Shown here: positions 1-9,075 of the stretch, one piece after another
Numbering within the stretch: position 1 is the first letter of the stretch
How the letters are laid out: each line of letters starts with the position of its first letter
Assembly: GCF_038719015.1 (NCBI RefSeq)
Contig: NZ_CP152276.1
Location: 3,675,501 to 3,739,500 of the forward strand
DNA from: Nguyenibacter vanlangensis
GTDB lineage: Bacteria > Pseudomonadota > Alphaproteobacteria > Acetobacterales > Acetobacteraceae
Length of the DNA: 64,000 nt
Direction: 5' to 3'
Made by a program: the position numbers and the translations under genes
The notes under the pieces: model-generated
Told to the model about the DNA's origin: nothing
The model's input: the letters and a program-made list of their open reading frames with translations, nothing else
Databases searched by the model: none

Positions 1-1717
1 CCTCGACCACCTGCGCGGCCACCGGCTTCGCCTCGGCCGCCGGTTCTGGCGCAGGCTCGACCGGCTCCGCAACCGGCGCAACAACCGGCGTAATCTCGTT
101 CGCTTGGACCTCAACCGGCCTGATGGCATTCGTGTTCTCGACCGCCGCTACTCGCTCCGCAAGCGCAGTTTCCAGCCGTTTTTGCGCCGCCTCACTCAAT
201 TCCCAATCGTGGCCGACCGGCGGTTCCAGCAATGCCAACGCGATTCCGACTTCATCGCGATATGCCGGGGTGCCGGTCAGTTGCACGTTCGTCCAGCCAT
301 GCCGCTGGGCCGCCGCTGCAAGCTGGGCCGCTGTATCTGGCGATGGGTCGCGGGCGCTGACGATTCTGTCGCCGAAATCCTCAAATACGTCACCGCTCGC
401 TAGTTCGATGGTCGCCACGCCCCTCTTGCGGTCCAGGCGAATGTTGCTGATGGCGGCCACCTGGGCCGGGGTCAGCGACGATTCAGAAATCTTGTAATGA
501 CCAGCGAGAAGGCGGGCACGGAACCGGGTTGCACGGTCCCATCCCTCGTCGTCCGGCATGTCGTCCCTGGGCGGCGCAGGTGGTTCATTGTCGCTGCGGA
601 CCGCGTTTGCATTGTCGCCCGGACGCTCGAACCGCCAGCCGTGGTCCTCGCGGCGGCGACCTTGGACGAAATCGACGTAATCGGGCAGGCTGAAAATGTC
701 AGCGGCATTCTTGCCTTCTTCAAGCTGCTTTGCCCGCCAGCGGTCATATGATTTCTGCGCGGATGCTTTCAAATTGTCGGGCAGTGCTGCATAGCCGTCC
801 GTGCCGCCGGGCCAGCCGTTTCGTGTCTTCGCCATCGTGTGCGCTCCCTGTTGTCGCTGTTCTGGGAGCCGCTGGCGTTCCTGGCGCTGAGTTTCCAGAG
901 AGACAATCTCGGCAGAAAGCATGCGAACGGCTCTCTGTGATTCTACTGCGCGACGATGCAAATTACGGTGTTTTTCGAGAGAAATTATTGCGGGCGCTGG
1001 GTTGTCCGGGTGTCGTTTCGTTGCCTCGATTTCAGCCCTCGAAAGCTGCGGCTCGGGCGGTAGTGCGTCGGGTCCGTCAAGCTCTTCATTTGAACGAATG
1101 CGAAGGCGGATATTGTAGCCGTTTTCCGCAAGCCAGCGGTTGCCGCGCTGCTCGAACTGCGCGCGCATTTTTCGGCCCTTGCCAGCTAAGAAAAGAGCGT
1201 TCCAATCCCTTGCTTTTTTGCTATCAAAAGACCCGTCCGCGTTCATACGGCGCAGAGTCAGCATTATATGCGCATGCGACTGCTCGCCTCCGTCCCGCGC
1301 TCCGGGGTCGTGAAGGTCGGCGTGGGCGGCCATTCCCGCGTCTATCAGCGGAGCGAGAACATGGGCCAGATATTCGCGATGTCTTTCGCGTTCCAGCCCG
1401 CGCGGAATCGACAGAAGAATTTGGCGGGCAACCTGTCCGTCTGCCCGCCTCTCTGCGGCCTCGGCCATCCGCCAAAAATGCGCCGGGTCGGTCAGGTTAT
1501 CGGTCGGCTGAATGTGCGCCGGGAAGATAGAAAAATGGTCGTAGTGTTCGGGGGCTTTCCGGCTGAAATCGAAGGTCTGGTCGGTCAGCCGGTCCTTGAT
1601 AGTTCCGCACAGATTATATGCAGCGGCCTTGAGAACAGCGCCCACATTCGCAATGCCGAAATTCAGATGAATCCGTCGGCTAACAATCTCCGTCTCTGCG
1701 AGTGCGGGCGTGGTCAT
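1..1717 (-). CDS. MobA/MobL-family conjugative relaxase with LPD7-like C-terminal domain, partial
   Basis: This frame is open without a stop from the ATG at 1715-1717 to the left edge (about 572 residues), so the C-terminus is missing. The first 160 residues match the MobA/MobL (MOB-Q) nuclease: a catalytic-tyrosine segment AAAYNLCGTI with Tyr34, followed by the usual DFSRK, and the metal-binding histidines in QSHAHIML near residues 148-150. Such proteins nick oriT and lead the strand through the secretion channel. A segment near residues 470-515 (AAAAQRHGWTNVQLTG) resembles the LPD7 domain of polyvalent conjugation proteins. A charged Pro/Ala/Glu-rich stretch runs to the edge. A tiny membrane protein gene lies 10 bases upstream. 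Confidence 0.85.
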   Translation of the reverse strand, partial: MTTPALAETEIVSRRIHLNFGIANVGAVLKAAAYNLCGTIKDRLTDQTFDFSRKAPEHYDHFSIFPAHIQPTDNLTDPAHFWRMAEAAERRADGQVARQILLSIPRGLERERHREYLAHVLAPLIDAGMAAHADLHDPGARDGGEQSHAHIMLTLRRMNADGSFDSKKARDWNALFLAGKGRKMRAQFEQRGNRWLAENGYNIRLRIRSNEELDGPDALPPEPQLSRAEIEATKRHPDNPAPAIISLEKHRNLHRRAVESQRAVRMLSAEIVSLETQRQERQRLPEQRQQGAHTMAKTRNGWPGGTDGYAALPDNLKASAQKSYDRWRAKQLEEGKNAADIFSLPDYVDFVQGRRREDHGWRFERPGDNANAVRSDNEPPAPPRDDMPDDEGWDRATRFRARLLAGHYKISESSLTPAQVAAISNIRLDRKRGVATIELASGDVFEDFGDRIVSARDPSPDTAAQLAAAAQRHGWTNVQLTGTPAYRDEVGIALALLEPPVGHDWELSEAAQKRLETALAERVAAVENTNAIRPVEVQANEITPVVAPVAEPVEPAPEPAAEAKPVAAQVVE

Positions 1718-1727
1718 GGGTCACGGC

Positions 1728-1934
1728 TCAAGCTTTCGGCTGAAACCGACCGGTGCGAACGGCATGCCGCATGATAGCCGCTCCGCCGTAGAGTCCGACC
1801 GGAAGCGCGAGGGCAACGGCAAGGTCAGCACCGGACGCAACGCCGACAGAAAGGCCCATTCCGACGAATGCGGTCGGGAGCCAGGACAGAATTTTGGCGA
1901 CCTTGACGCGGCGGGGTTCACGATATTCGGACAT
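1728..1934 (-). CDS. Small membrane protein upstream of relaxase
   Basis: A 68-residue protein with a basic N-terminus (MSEYREPRRVKVAKIL) and two hydrophobic segments, about residues 15-32 and 36-52, joined by a short turn. It precedes the relaxase by 10 bases in the same direction, so the two are probably cotranscribed. Its size and layout recall small inner-membrane proteins of conjugation operons, but no family is recognised. Confidence 0.5.
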   Translation of the reverse strand: MSEYREPRRVKVAKILSWLPTAFVGMGLSVGVASGADLAVALALPVGLYGGAAIMRHAVRTGRFQPKA

Positions 1935-1953
1935 GAATACCTCTCACGAGATG

Positions 1954-2004
1954 ACGTTCGCGAAGCGAATGTATAATCGAGCATATGAGTGCCGACGGGC
2001 ACTC
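1954..2004. other. Candidate oriT / divergent promoter region
   Basis: The 195-base gap between the leftward relaxase operon and the rightward accessory gene holds two inverted repeats. One is ACGTTCGC-gaa-GCGAATGT (1954-1972, one mismatch); the other is a perfect 7-bp hairpin GAGTGCC-gacg-GGCACTC (1987-2004). In MobA/MobL systems oriT commonly lies between the relaxase and its divergent accessory genes (family knowledge). No recognised nic sequence is seen, so oriT is inferred. Confidence 0.4.
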
Positions 2005-2129
2005 TATAGATGACATCCTTATAGCACACTGGCAGGCATCTGGGTACAGATTTCTTTCGGAAAACGTGATTTCTTTCATGTGCTTACGGTACGCTTACCC
2101 CTGAAACTGCAACGCTTCAGGGGGTTAAA

Positions 2130-2477
2130 ATGTCTGCATCCGACACGCTCGAAAATGAACTAAAACGGGCTCAGGAACGCCTCGCGCGGGAACGGCTGGC
2201 AATCCAAAAAATCAAGCGCGCAATGACGAAAAGGAAGCGTGCCGAAAAACGCAATATCGAAGCGCAGGCGTTGTGCGCTTTGGGCCGTGGCGTGGTCGAT
2301 TTCTGCGAACAGACTGGCCGGGAAAACGATGTCGCTGCGGTGCTGGATTTCATGCGCGGATACATCGTCCGGGACAGCGATATTGATGCCGTTTTTGCGA
2401 CCCTCGGCGACAGGCGCGTTTGCGATGCCGTACGTGCGCCTGCGCCGGCCATGCCGTCCATCGAAATCGTGGACTGA
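2130..2477 (+). CDS. Relaxosome accessory-like protein (TraC/TraD/MobC type)
   Basis: A 115-residue protein. Residues 1-50 form a very basic, charged probable coiled coil (ENELKRAQERLARERLAIQK), followed by ALCALGRGVVDFC, which resembles the conserved core of the small TraD/MobC-like proteins that sit opposite MobA/MobL relaxases. Such proteins bind near oriT and help the relaxase open DNA. It is transcribed away from the relaxase across the candidate oriT and leads into the secretion genes 18 bases downstream. The assignment rests on position and general character more than a clear motif. Confidence 0.5.
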   Translation: MSASDTLENELKRAQERLARERLAIQKIKRAMTKRKRAEKRNIEAQALCALGRGVVDFCEQTGRENDVAAVLDFMRGYIVRDSDIDAVFATLGDRRVCDAVRAPAPAMPSIEIVD

Positions 2478-2495
2478 GGAAAGGGGACGACGACG

Positions 2496-2963
2496 ATGCG
2501 ATTCAATCTGAAATTCCTGACGGGCGCGGACGATATTCTTGCGTCAGCGGGCGCGATAAAAAGACAAGTCGTGGGTCCAGTTTTACGCTTCAATAGCATG
2601 TTCAAAAAGCAGCCGGTTCAAACCCTGCCGACAGAATCAAATGACCCTGCCGAACGGTTCAAAGTTGCGGCGCGCGTCTATGCTATTAGTGACCCCGAAA
2701 TTGAGCGCAGAACGCGTGTATCGGCATGGCTGTTTTGGCTCTCTGCTGCGCCTATTTTTCCGCTTCTCGGACTCTGCGGCGCACGGGCTGGTGACGACGA
2801 TTACAGCACCGCCATCATCGCCGCCTCGGCCTGCCTGTATTGCGTCACTCAAGCGTTGAAAAACGGCTTTGCAAACTATCAGTTCCGCACGCGCTCCCTG
2901 GTGTCGTTCCGGGCTTATCTCGGCACGGACATGCTGCCAAAATTCAGGAGCGACCGGCCATGA
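2496..2963 (+). CDS. TraX-like conjugal transfer membrane protein (tentative)
   Basis: A 155-residue protein with two hydrophobic segments near residues 75-92 and 103-120 and a soluble, charged N-terminal half. Its stop overlaps the start of the TraY/DotA gene by four bases (ATGA), so the two are translationally coupled. In IncI plasmids a membrane protein, TraX, is encoded just before traY (established knowledge). Position and topology suggest the same role here, but sequence similarity cannot be confirmed by eye. Confidence 0.45.
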   Translation: MRFNLKFLTGADDILASAGAIKRQVVGPVLRFNSMFKKQPVQTLPTESNDPAERFKVAARVYAISDPEIERRTRVSAWLFWLSAAPIFPLLGLCGARAGDDDYSTAIIAASACLYCVTQALKNGFANYQFRTRSLVSFRAYLGTDMLPKFRSDRP

Positions 2964-5281
2964 AAAAACTTGTCTTCATCGCCGCTCTTTTCGCCGCGTT
3001 CCCGACCCTGGCGCATGCGGCCGCGACGATTACGGCAGACGAAGCGACATGCAGCGCGTCGGGGACCGTTTTGACGCAAACCCTGACCGCCCCATGCGCG
3101 TCTGACTGGTGGCGGCAAAGTTTGGAACTCATTTTCCCTGGCGTCGGGCCGCTGAATGGCAATGCATCGCAAGCCGCGCAAGGGCTGTTTTCTGCCTCGG
3201 GCGGGTTCCTGGCTGTCCTGTCGGCGGTCGCGGTCGCAATGCTGGCGTGGCACGCCATCTCGGGCACCGTCGCGACCGCGCATGAAGGCACGATTCTCGG
3301 GCAGAACTGGCACACGGTGTGGGCTCCGCTGCGGCTGTGTTTCGGTTTCGGGATGCTGGCTCCGGCGAAGGGCGTCTGCTTGGCGCAAGTCCTTGTAATC
3401 TACGTTGCTCTTTACGGCGGGTCGCTGGGGAATCTGGTGTGGTCGCGCTATTCAGCAGGGCTTGTTACCCCGTCCTTGAATGCGCCACCGCTGCCAGCGA
3501 CGGGGGCATTGGTGCGGGATTTTACAGAAGCCGAGCTATGCAGACAGTCCCTCATAGCCGATGGCGCACTAACCGGCCCGCTTTTCGACCTGCCGACCAC
3601 GATGCCGGGCGAGACGGTCGGGGGCACGACGGGCGAGAATATCGAGGTATCGCTCGGCAATCTCTACAATTCGATAGCCGCCCGGTTTACCGGCGGTAAT
3701 CTCACGTCTTCGGCGCAGTCAAACCGGCATCTCATCGCATGGAATTACGGGGTTTGCGGCACGATTTCGGGGACGTTCGCTGTCGGCAGCGGGGGTGATT
3801 CTACGGTTACGGCATTCGATAAAGCCCGTCTTGCAGCAATTGAACAAGCGCGTGACGCCATCTCCGGCGGAGTAGCGCAGTTCATTGATTACCAGAAAAA
3901 TCCCGTAAAATATGAAGCACAAACGCCGACATATCAAGTGATGGACATGGCCCGGACAGGATTCACGAAGGCTATCAGCGATGCTAAGTCCACCCTCGAT
4001 ACCAAATTTCAGGCTGCTGGACAGGTATTGATTGATGCTCAGGATGGAAATAATAGTAATGTTTCTTCATTTCTGAATGATGGAAACAAATATGGATGGA
4101 TGACGGCAGGCATGTTCTATATGTCCATCGCCCGTTTGCAGTCTGCTGCTTACTCTCTCGCGTCTGATATTCCGCAAGTGTCCATTCCGCCGATGTCGGC
4201 AACCGATAAATCAGAACACATCGACCTGAAAACATGGAGTTATGCTGGGAACTATGTGAAGGCCGGGGAAGCGGCCTTGCAGCCCCTGACGATTCAGTGG
4301 AACGCCAGCGACGACACGGCGGACCTGCGCAATGCCGCCCTGGCCGGAAGCACGCAAGGCAGCACGGCAAGCCTGCACAGCGTTCAAAAATGGTTGTTCG
4401 ACAAGATTTTTAGCATAGGAAACAAATACTTAGTTGGCATCAACCCGGCTAACGGTTCGCCTATCCAGCAGCTTGCGGATTTCGGAAACGAGGTGCTGAA
4501 TACGATTTCGATAGTCGTCCTCGGCGGCCTTGCGGGTGGCACCATGCTCGGCGGGCCTGCTGGGGCGGCGGCGCTTGCTGGGGCGGTTGCGTCGGGGCCA
4601 TTGTCGTTCGTCGGAATCATCATTGGCATGCTGCTGCTGGTCGGGGTTGAACACGCGTATATCATTCCGATGATGCCGTTTATCGAGTTTACGTTTGCCG
4701 CCATCGGCATTCTGATTACCGTCGTTGAAGCGTTCATGGTCCTGCCCGTATGGGCCTTCATGCACGTCCGGATGGATGGGTCGGAATTTGTCAACGAGCA
4801 GCAGAAGTCTGGTTATGTGCTGCTTCTATCGCTGTTCTTGAGAATTCCCTTGACCGTTTTTGGGCTAATTTTGAGTCTGCAAATCATGAACGCCGGGGTC
4901 TGGCTCGTGTCTCGCTCGTTTTCCGTGGCGGCGCTGGCGGGGACTGCGGACAGCGGACCGGGCATTATCGGGGCGGTCGTAATGCTGGTTTTGGAGGCAT
5001 GGATGACGTGGAAAATTACGACCGCAAGCTTGCGCTTGATGACCAGCATACCGGAACTGGCGGGAAAAATCATCGGATGGGCTTCTGACAGCCTGCGCAC
5101 CGAAAGTCCTTCTCACTTTGTCGGCGGGGTCGTGGGGCGGACGGCTGGCGGCGCTGGGCACGGTATTGCGAAAGTTGGCGAGAAAGGTGCGGGCGGAAAG
5201 GGTGGCAGTGAAGAAGGCGGCCAAGGCGCTGGCGGGGCTGGCGGCGGGATGGCGACGACCGAACGCCCAGTGTCGTCCTGA
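2960..5281 (+). CDS. DotA/TraY-family type IVB secretion membrane protein
   Basis: The ATG at 2960, overlapping the upstream stop, gives a clear signal peptide (MKKLVFIAALFAAFPTLAHA); a longer reading from 2840 would bury it, so 2960 is chosen (773 residues). After a cysteine-containing segment comes a hydrophobic stretch with WHAISGTVATAHEG, then WHTVWAPLRLCFGFGM and YGGSLGNLVW, the hallmarks of the DotA/TraY family. A long periplasmic middle region and several membrane spans near residues 515-700 follow, ending in a Gly-rich tail. DotA/TraY is a polytopic inner-membrane part of I-type conjugation and Dot/Icm machines. It marks this island as using an I-type rather than a VirB-type channel. 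Confidence 0.8.
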   Translation: MKKLVFIAALFAAFPTLAHAAATITADEATCSASGTVLTQTLTAPCASDWWRQSLELIFPGVGPLNGNASQAAQGLFSASGGFLAVLSAVAVAMLAWHAISGTVATAHEGTILGQNWHTVWAPLRLCFGFGMLAPAKGVCLAQVLVIYVALYGGSLGNLVWSRYSAGLVTPSLNAPPLPATGALVRDFTEAELCRQSLIADGALTGPLFDLPTTMPGETVGGTTGENIEVSLGNLYNSIAARFTGGNLTSSAQSNRHLIAWNYGVCGTISGTFAVGSGGDSTVTAFDKARLAAIEQARDAISGGVAQFIDYQKNPVKYEAQTPTYQVMDMARTGFTKAISDAKSTLDTKFQAAGQVLIDAQDGNNSNVSSFLNDGNKYGWMTAGMFYMSIARLQSAAYSLASDIPQVSIPPMSATDKSEHIDLKTWSYAGNYVKAGEAALQPLTIQWNASDDTADLRNAALAGSTQGSTASLHSVQKWLFDKIFSIGNKYLVGINPANGSPIQQLADFGNEVLNTISIVVLGGLAGGTMLGGPAGAAALAGAVASGPLSFVGIIIGMLLLVGVEHAYIIPMMPFIEFTFAAIGILITVVEAFMVLPVWAFMHVRMDGSEFVNEQQKSGYVLLLSLFLRIPLTVFGLILSLQIMNAGVWLVSRSFSVAALAGTADSGPGIIGAVVMLVLEAWMTWKITTASLRLMTSIPELAGKIIGWASDSLRTESPSHFVGGVVGRTAGGAGHGIAKVGEKGAGGKGGSEEGGQGAGGAGGGMATTERPVSS

Positions 5282-5360
5282 CCCGCGCCACGCGGGGCGG
5301 TTCGCCGCCCTGCTGGGGTGCCCTTGCGCAACCGCCAGGGCGACAAGCCCAGGCGGTGAG

Positions 5361-5383
5361 CATGCCGTGATGATGACGGCATG
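5361..5383 (+). terminator. Hairpin after the TraY/DotA gene
   Basis: A perfect 8-bp stem CATGCCGT-gatgatg-ACGGCATG lies 80 bases after the stop codon at 5281. No T-run follows, so it may be a factor-dependent terminator or RNA-stabilising hairpin. The rest of the 5282-5502 gap shows nothing else clear. Confidence 0.3.
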
Positions 5384-5502
5384 ATACCGGTATGAAATAC
5401 GATAGAGAAACGTGGAATTGCCGGCCTATATCCGGTCGATTGCATAGCGCGCGTGGCCGATTTCTCATACGGATGGCATGTCGGGCGTACTATAATTTCG
5501 GC

Positions 5503-5985
5503 ATGATACTTGCTTCTCTCAAAGCCTCTCCGCCTCCGCTTCTGTATCCCTGCGCCGCAACCGGTCTGGTCGATGCCGTCCAGCGTGCCGCCCGGCAGGC
5601 ATCGGAAACGCTGACTTTCGACAGTGCGGCGGTCGGCCGACTGCGCGCAACCCGTCGCCCCCGCCATGATTTCCGTCTGCCTGCCGGTCATGATGGCGTC
5701 ATCTATCTGGAAATATGGGGCGACGACGCGCTGTGTCGGCCGCATTCAATCGGGGTTCTGTATGCGCCGGTTCACCGTGAGTTCGCGATTGTGCTGGGCA
5801 AGGGCTGGCCGGGAGCGGACCCCGAGATTCTGCCTGCGCTGTTCTCGGTCGGCGCGGACGGCGTGGTGCGGTTTCGGTGCGATGATGCGGTGCGGGTGTC
5901 TATTGCGCGGACTGCCGGTGACCTGGTGGCGGACGTGCTGCGTGCGCTGGATGCGGTGGCGCGGGAAGAAGGAAGCGAAGAATGA
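5503..5985 (+). CDS. Conserved island protein of unknown function (paralogue at 50182-50676)
   Basis: About 160 residues from the ATG at 5503. This start is chosen because it aligns with the start of a homologue in the second island (50182). Shared features in order are a T-F-D-(S/K)-A box, RLPAGHDGVIYLEIW against RLPVFDAPIYLELW, an IGVLYAP/LGVMYHD stretch, and GKGWPGADPEILPALF against GRGWPGSNPAIIPVIF. The stop overlaps the topoisomerase start (ATGA). In both islands the gene sits beside conjugation genes, pointing to a role in transfer or element DNA handling. No named family is recognised. Confidence 0.65.
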   Translation: MILASLKASPPPLLYPCAATGLVDAVQRAARQASETLTFDSAAVGRLRATRRPRHDFRLPAGHDGVIYLEIWGDDALCRPHSIGVLYAPVHREFAIVLGKGWPGADPEILPALFSVGADGVVRFRCDDAVRVSIARTAGDLVADVLRALDAVAREEGSEE

Positions 5986-8060
5986 CGACCCTCTATATCG
6001 CCGAAAAGCCGTCACTCGCCCGCGAGATTGCCGGGGCGCTGTCTGAAATCCATGGTCAGCCGGAACGGCGTGGAGATGGCTGCATCACGGTCGGCGGCGA
6101 CACGGTGACGTGGTTTTTCGGGCATATGTTCGAACAAGTCCAGCCCGGTGAATATCGCCCGGAATGGTCGAAATGGTCGCTGGCCAGCCTGCCCATTGTC
6201 CTGCGCCCGGACGAATGGCGGCTGTCGGTGCCGGACGATAAGAAGAAACAGGCCGGGATTGTCGAACGGTTGGCGCGGCAGGCACAGACAATCGTGAATG
6301 CCGGTGATGCGGGCCGGGAAGGTCAGTTGCTCGTGGACGAGGCCCTGAACGCCTGGGGCATCGACCCGCACGGACTAAACATCAGGCGGCTGTGGTCACA
6401 GACCGTCACCCGGCGCGACCTGATGGCCGCCATCCGCAACCTGCTGCCGAATGCCGACAAGAAGGGCTTGTATCTCGCGGCGCTGGTCAGACAGCGGGCC
6501 GACTGGCAGCACGGCATGACATATTCCCGGCTATACACGCTCCTGGCACGGCAGGGTGGTTCTGACGCCATGATTTCGGTCGGCAGGGTCCAGACGCCGA
6601 CCTTGCGTATCGTGGTTGACCGCGACAATCTGCGGGCTGGTTTCAAGCCCGTTGACCATTTCATCCCGGAAGCCGCTATGGCGCATGCTGGCGGGCAGTT
6701 CCGGGCCGCGTTCGTCATCCCCGATGGCATGACGGGGCTGGATTCCGAAGGCAGGCTGGTTGACCGTGCCGTTGCCGAGGCCGTGTGCGCCAGGGCGAAA
6801 GGCCAGGCCGGGCGGGTGGGGTCGTTCTCCGTGGCGGACAAGAGCAAGGCGGCCCCGCTGCCATTCTCTCTGTCGGCGCTGCAAGCTGAATGCGGGTCGA
6901 AGCTGGGGCTGACCGCGAAGGAGACGTTGGAAGCTGCTCAGTCGTTATATGAGAAAAAGCTGACCAGCTATCCCCGGTCCGACTCCCGGCACCTGCCCCT
7001 GTCCATTCTGAGTGATGAGACTCCGGGCATTCTTGACGCCCTGGCCGGGGTGCCTGACCTGTCTGCCGGTGTCGTTGGAGTTGACCGGGCATTGAAGTCT
7101 GCGGCATGGAATGACGCGAAGATTTCCGACCATTACGCCATCATTCCAACGGGAGAGTTCAGGGCCGACAAGCTGGCCGGGCTGTCGGACACCGAACGGG
7201 CTGTGTTTCTGCTTGTTGCCCGCGCGTTCATTGCGCAGTTCCATCCCGCCTACCGCTACCAGTCTCAAGTCGCTGTGATTCAGGTCGGGGCAGACACATT
7301 CCGCGCCACGGGTCGCCGGGCGTTGGCCGATGGCTGGCGCGCGGTCATGACCAGCGGCGACGATGATGAGGAAGGCGAGGATATGCCTGCCGGGGCGCTC
7401 CCGACGATGCAGGAAGGCGATGCGGTCCAGGTCGGGGATGTTGCGTTGTCAGCGAAGCGCACAAGCCCGCCGCCTGCATTTTCGGACCAGCGGTTGATTG
7501 CGGCTATGGCGTCGGCCCATCTGTTCGAGCCTGACCCGGAATTGCGGAAGAAGCTAAAAGAAGGCGACGGTATCGGACGTGAAGCGACGCGGGCCGACAT
7601 CATTGAAACCCTGTTGAAGCGTGGATTTCTGTCGAGGAAGGGAAGGACCGGGCTCGAATCAACCCCCCTTGGCCGGTCGGTCATCGCTGCCCTGCCGTCG
7701 CACCTGACCTCGCTGGGCCTGACGGCGCGATGGGAAGGCGCGATGGAACAGGTTGAAGGTGGCGGCTTGACGCTTGACGCGGTGCTTGATGCGCAGGTGA
7801 CGGACATCACCAGTCGGGTTGATGCGGCGAGAGGTTCGGTCGTGCGGGTTGAGGGTGGCAAGCCTGCCGCAAGCAAGGTGAAGCCGTTGCCGGGGGATGG
7901 GAAAGCCTGCCCAGAGTGCCGCAAAGGCGCGATGCGGACGAAGGAAATCACGAGCAAGAAGGATGGGAAGAGATACGTCCTCCTGTCATGCTCGAACTAT
8001 CCTGAATGTAAACACTCCGAATGGCCTGCGAAGACAGGGAGTGGCAAGAAGGCTGCATGA
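5982..8060 (+). CDS. DNA topoisomerase III, plasmid/ICE type
   Basis: A 692-residue type IA topoisomerase. The Toprim domain begins at once (MTTLYIAEKPSLAREIAGAL) with NAGDAGREGQLLVDE near residue 105. ISVGRVQTPTLRIV near residue 200 is the TopB signature, and ERKLTSYPRSDSRHLP-like text (KKLTSYPRSDSRHLP) near residue 330 holds the catalytic tyrosine. A C-terminal zinc ribbon (CPECRKG, later CSNYPEC) closes the protein. Plasmid-borne TopB/TraE enzymes decatenate and help process transferred DNA. It is coupled by ATGA to the upstream gene. Confidence 0.9.
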   Translation: MTTLYIAEKPSLAREIAGALSEIHGQPERRGDGCITVGGDTVTWFFGHMFEQVQPGEYRPEWSKWSLASLPIVLRPDEWRLSVPDDKKKQAGIVERLARQAQTIVNAGDAGREGQLLVDEALNAWGIDPHGLNIRRLWSQTVTRRDLMAAIRNLLPNADKKGLYLAALVRQRADWQHGMTYSRLYTLLARQGGSDAMISVGRVQTPTLRIVVDRDNLRAGFKPVDHFIPEAAMAHAGGQFRAAFVIPDGMTGLDSEGRLVDRAVAEAVCARAKGQAGRVGSFSVADKSKAAPLPFSLSALQAECGSKLGLTAKETLEAAQSLYEKKLTSYPRSDSRHLPLSILSDETPGILDALAGVPDLSAGVVGVDRALKSAAWNDAKISDHYAIIPTGEFRADKLAGLSDTERAVFLLVARAFIAQFHPAYRYQSQVAVIQVGADTFRATGRRALADGWRAVMTSGDDDEEGEDMPAGALPTMQEGDAVQVGDVALSAKRTSPPPAFSDQRLIAAMASAHLFEPDPELRKKLKEGDGIGREATRADIIETLLKRGFLSRKGRTGLESTPLGRSVIAALPSHLTSLGLTARWEGAMEQVEGGGLTLDAVLDAQVTDITSRVDAARGSVVRVEGGKPAASKVKPLPGDGKACPECRKGAMRTKEITSKKDGKRYVLLSCSNYPECKHSEWPAKTGSGKKAA

Positions 8061-8065
8061 TTGAT

Positions 8066-8087
8066 GTCAGCTTGCTGACTTCCTTTC
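8066..8087 (+). terminator. Hairpin terminator after topoisomerase
   Basis: GTCAGC-tt-GCTGAC followed by TTCCTTTC starts six bases after the topoisomerase stop; a short stem and pyrimidine-rich tail are consistent with a weak intrinsic terminator. Confidence 0.4.
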
Positions 8088-8128
8088 GCATCACGGATGC
8101 GGTGCGTTGTCCCGGCAAACAATGGGTA

Positions 8129-8263
8129 GCGTTATCCTCGCATTCCAGTCAGCCGGATGGCTGACCGTAGGCGTAGCCGGAGCAGCATTTCAACAGGCGG
8201 AAGGGCGTCTTCAGCGTAGCCCAAGGGAGCCTGTTGAAATGCTGTGGTATGTGAGGATAACGC
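8129..8263 (+). repeat. Structured repeat family A, copy A1
   Basis: Non-coding 135-nt element. Outer stem P1 is GCGTTATCCTCGCATTCCA against TGGTATGTGAGGATAACGC, with a T.T mismatch next to CCA/TGG. A left hairpin GTCAGCC-ggat-GGCTGAC follows. Stem P2 is GCATTTCAACAGGC/GCCTGTTGAAATGC (14 bp, perfect). Inside it, GGAA, short stem P3 (GGGC/GCCC) and AAGGGA. The same plan recurs at 10552 and 51477. It could be a structured RNA or a hairpin mobile element; function unknown. Confidence 0.65.
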
Positions 8264-8303
8264 GGGTGGTGGTCAGCGACCTTTATTGATTCCGTTAGTT
8301 TAG

Positions 8304-8645
8304 CTAATTTGGTTGTTCTCCGGACATTCTCCATTTTCCGCTGTCGGATTTAATGAAGCGTATATTTTGGGTTTTAGGTTCGCCATCCGATGTGAATTCG
8401 ACCTTGCAGTCGTAAGTATTCTCAAAGTCGCCATATTGCCTGCATGTTCTGCTCACAACCTTAATTTCGGGCGTATGGCCGCCGTTAACTGCACTAAAGA
8501 GCCCGAATGTACTCTGGTTGAGCCGGGAGACCGCTGCAGTTATTGCTTTTGCGCTTTCTTCCTTCGAAGGGCCTCCATCCCCACATCCTGAAAGGGTGAG
8601 AGCGGTAGCAATTCCGAAGACTCGAATGGAATACTTTAATGCCAT
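8304..8645 (-). CDS. Putative lipoprotein
   Basis: A 113-residue protein starting MALKYSIRVFGIATAL with a lipobox LTLSGC near residue 21, so it should be lipid-anchored after signal cleavage. The mature part has two further cysteines (SRTCRQYG and TYDCKVEF) and no recognised domain. It is followed on the same strand by no close partner; the membrane protein gene at 8680-9075 lies 34 bases upstream, so the two may form an operon. Island cargo of unknown role. Confidence 0.6.
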   Translation of the reverse strand: MALKYSIRVFGIATALTLSGCGDGGPSKEESAKAITAAVSRLNQSTFGLFSAVNGGHTPEIKVVSRTCRQYGDFENTYDCKVEFTSDGEPKTQNIRFIKSDSGKWRMSGEQPN

Positions 8646-8679
8646 GGCAATGACCTTTTTTACTCTGGTGAAGAATTTC

Positions 8680-9075
8680 TCAGATGCCTTCGCCGCGCCC
8701 GAGGGCTTGCATCCCTTTAATGATGGCCATGACGGTCCGAACGAACCACCAGAGCCCTACGCCGACAGGGACAAGATAGAGAACGAAGCCAATCCCGAAA
8801 GTGACGGCCCCAATGAGGGCGGCAAGCCAGGAACTCACGAAGATGACGACCCCGGCTCCTATACCCCGCCAGAAAATCCTTATTTGACTGTCGAGATGCG
8901 ACCTGTACGGAAGTATGGAATTTTGCCGGTTGACGTATGCGAGAATCACTCCAACCAGGGCTGTAATGCCTGTAAAGAAGCCGATGATATATAAAATATA
9001 ATTTATATTAGCGACGGAGCGGCCGCCATCACTTCCTGCAACCAGGGGATTCTCCGTAATTTTCCCGATATCCAT
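8680..9075 (-). CDS. Small multi-pass membrane protein
   Basis: The ATG at 9073-9075 is chosen because AGGAAGGA lies just upstream; a start 39 bases earlier lacks such a site. About 131 residues, with three or four hydrophobic segments near residues 24-45, 70-92 and 95-113 (the last rich in Gly and Val: YLVPVGVGLWWFVRTVMAI). The layout resembles DUF4870-like small membrane proteins, but this is only a resemblance. It probably shares a transcript with the lipoprotein downstream. Confidence 0.6.
   Translation of the reverse strand: MDIGKITENPLVAGSDGGRSVANINYILYIIGFFTGITALVGVILAYVNRQNSILPYRSHLDSQIRIFWRGIGAGVVIFVSSWLAALIGAVTFGIGFVLYLVPVGVGLWWFVRTVMAIIKGMQALGRGEGI

Noticed and set aside
1..1774. 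Rightward frames over the left edge (104-1774)
   Set aside because: The leftward frame is open to the edge and encodes relaxase motifs; the rightward ones do not continue into any known protein.
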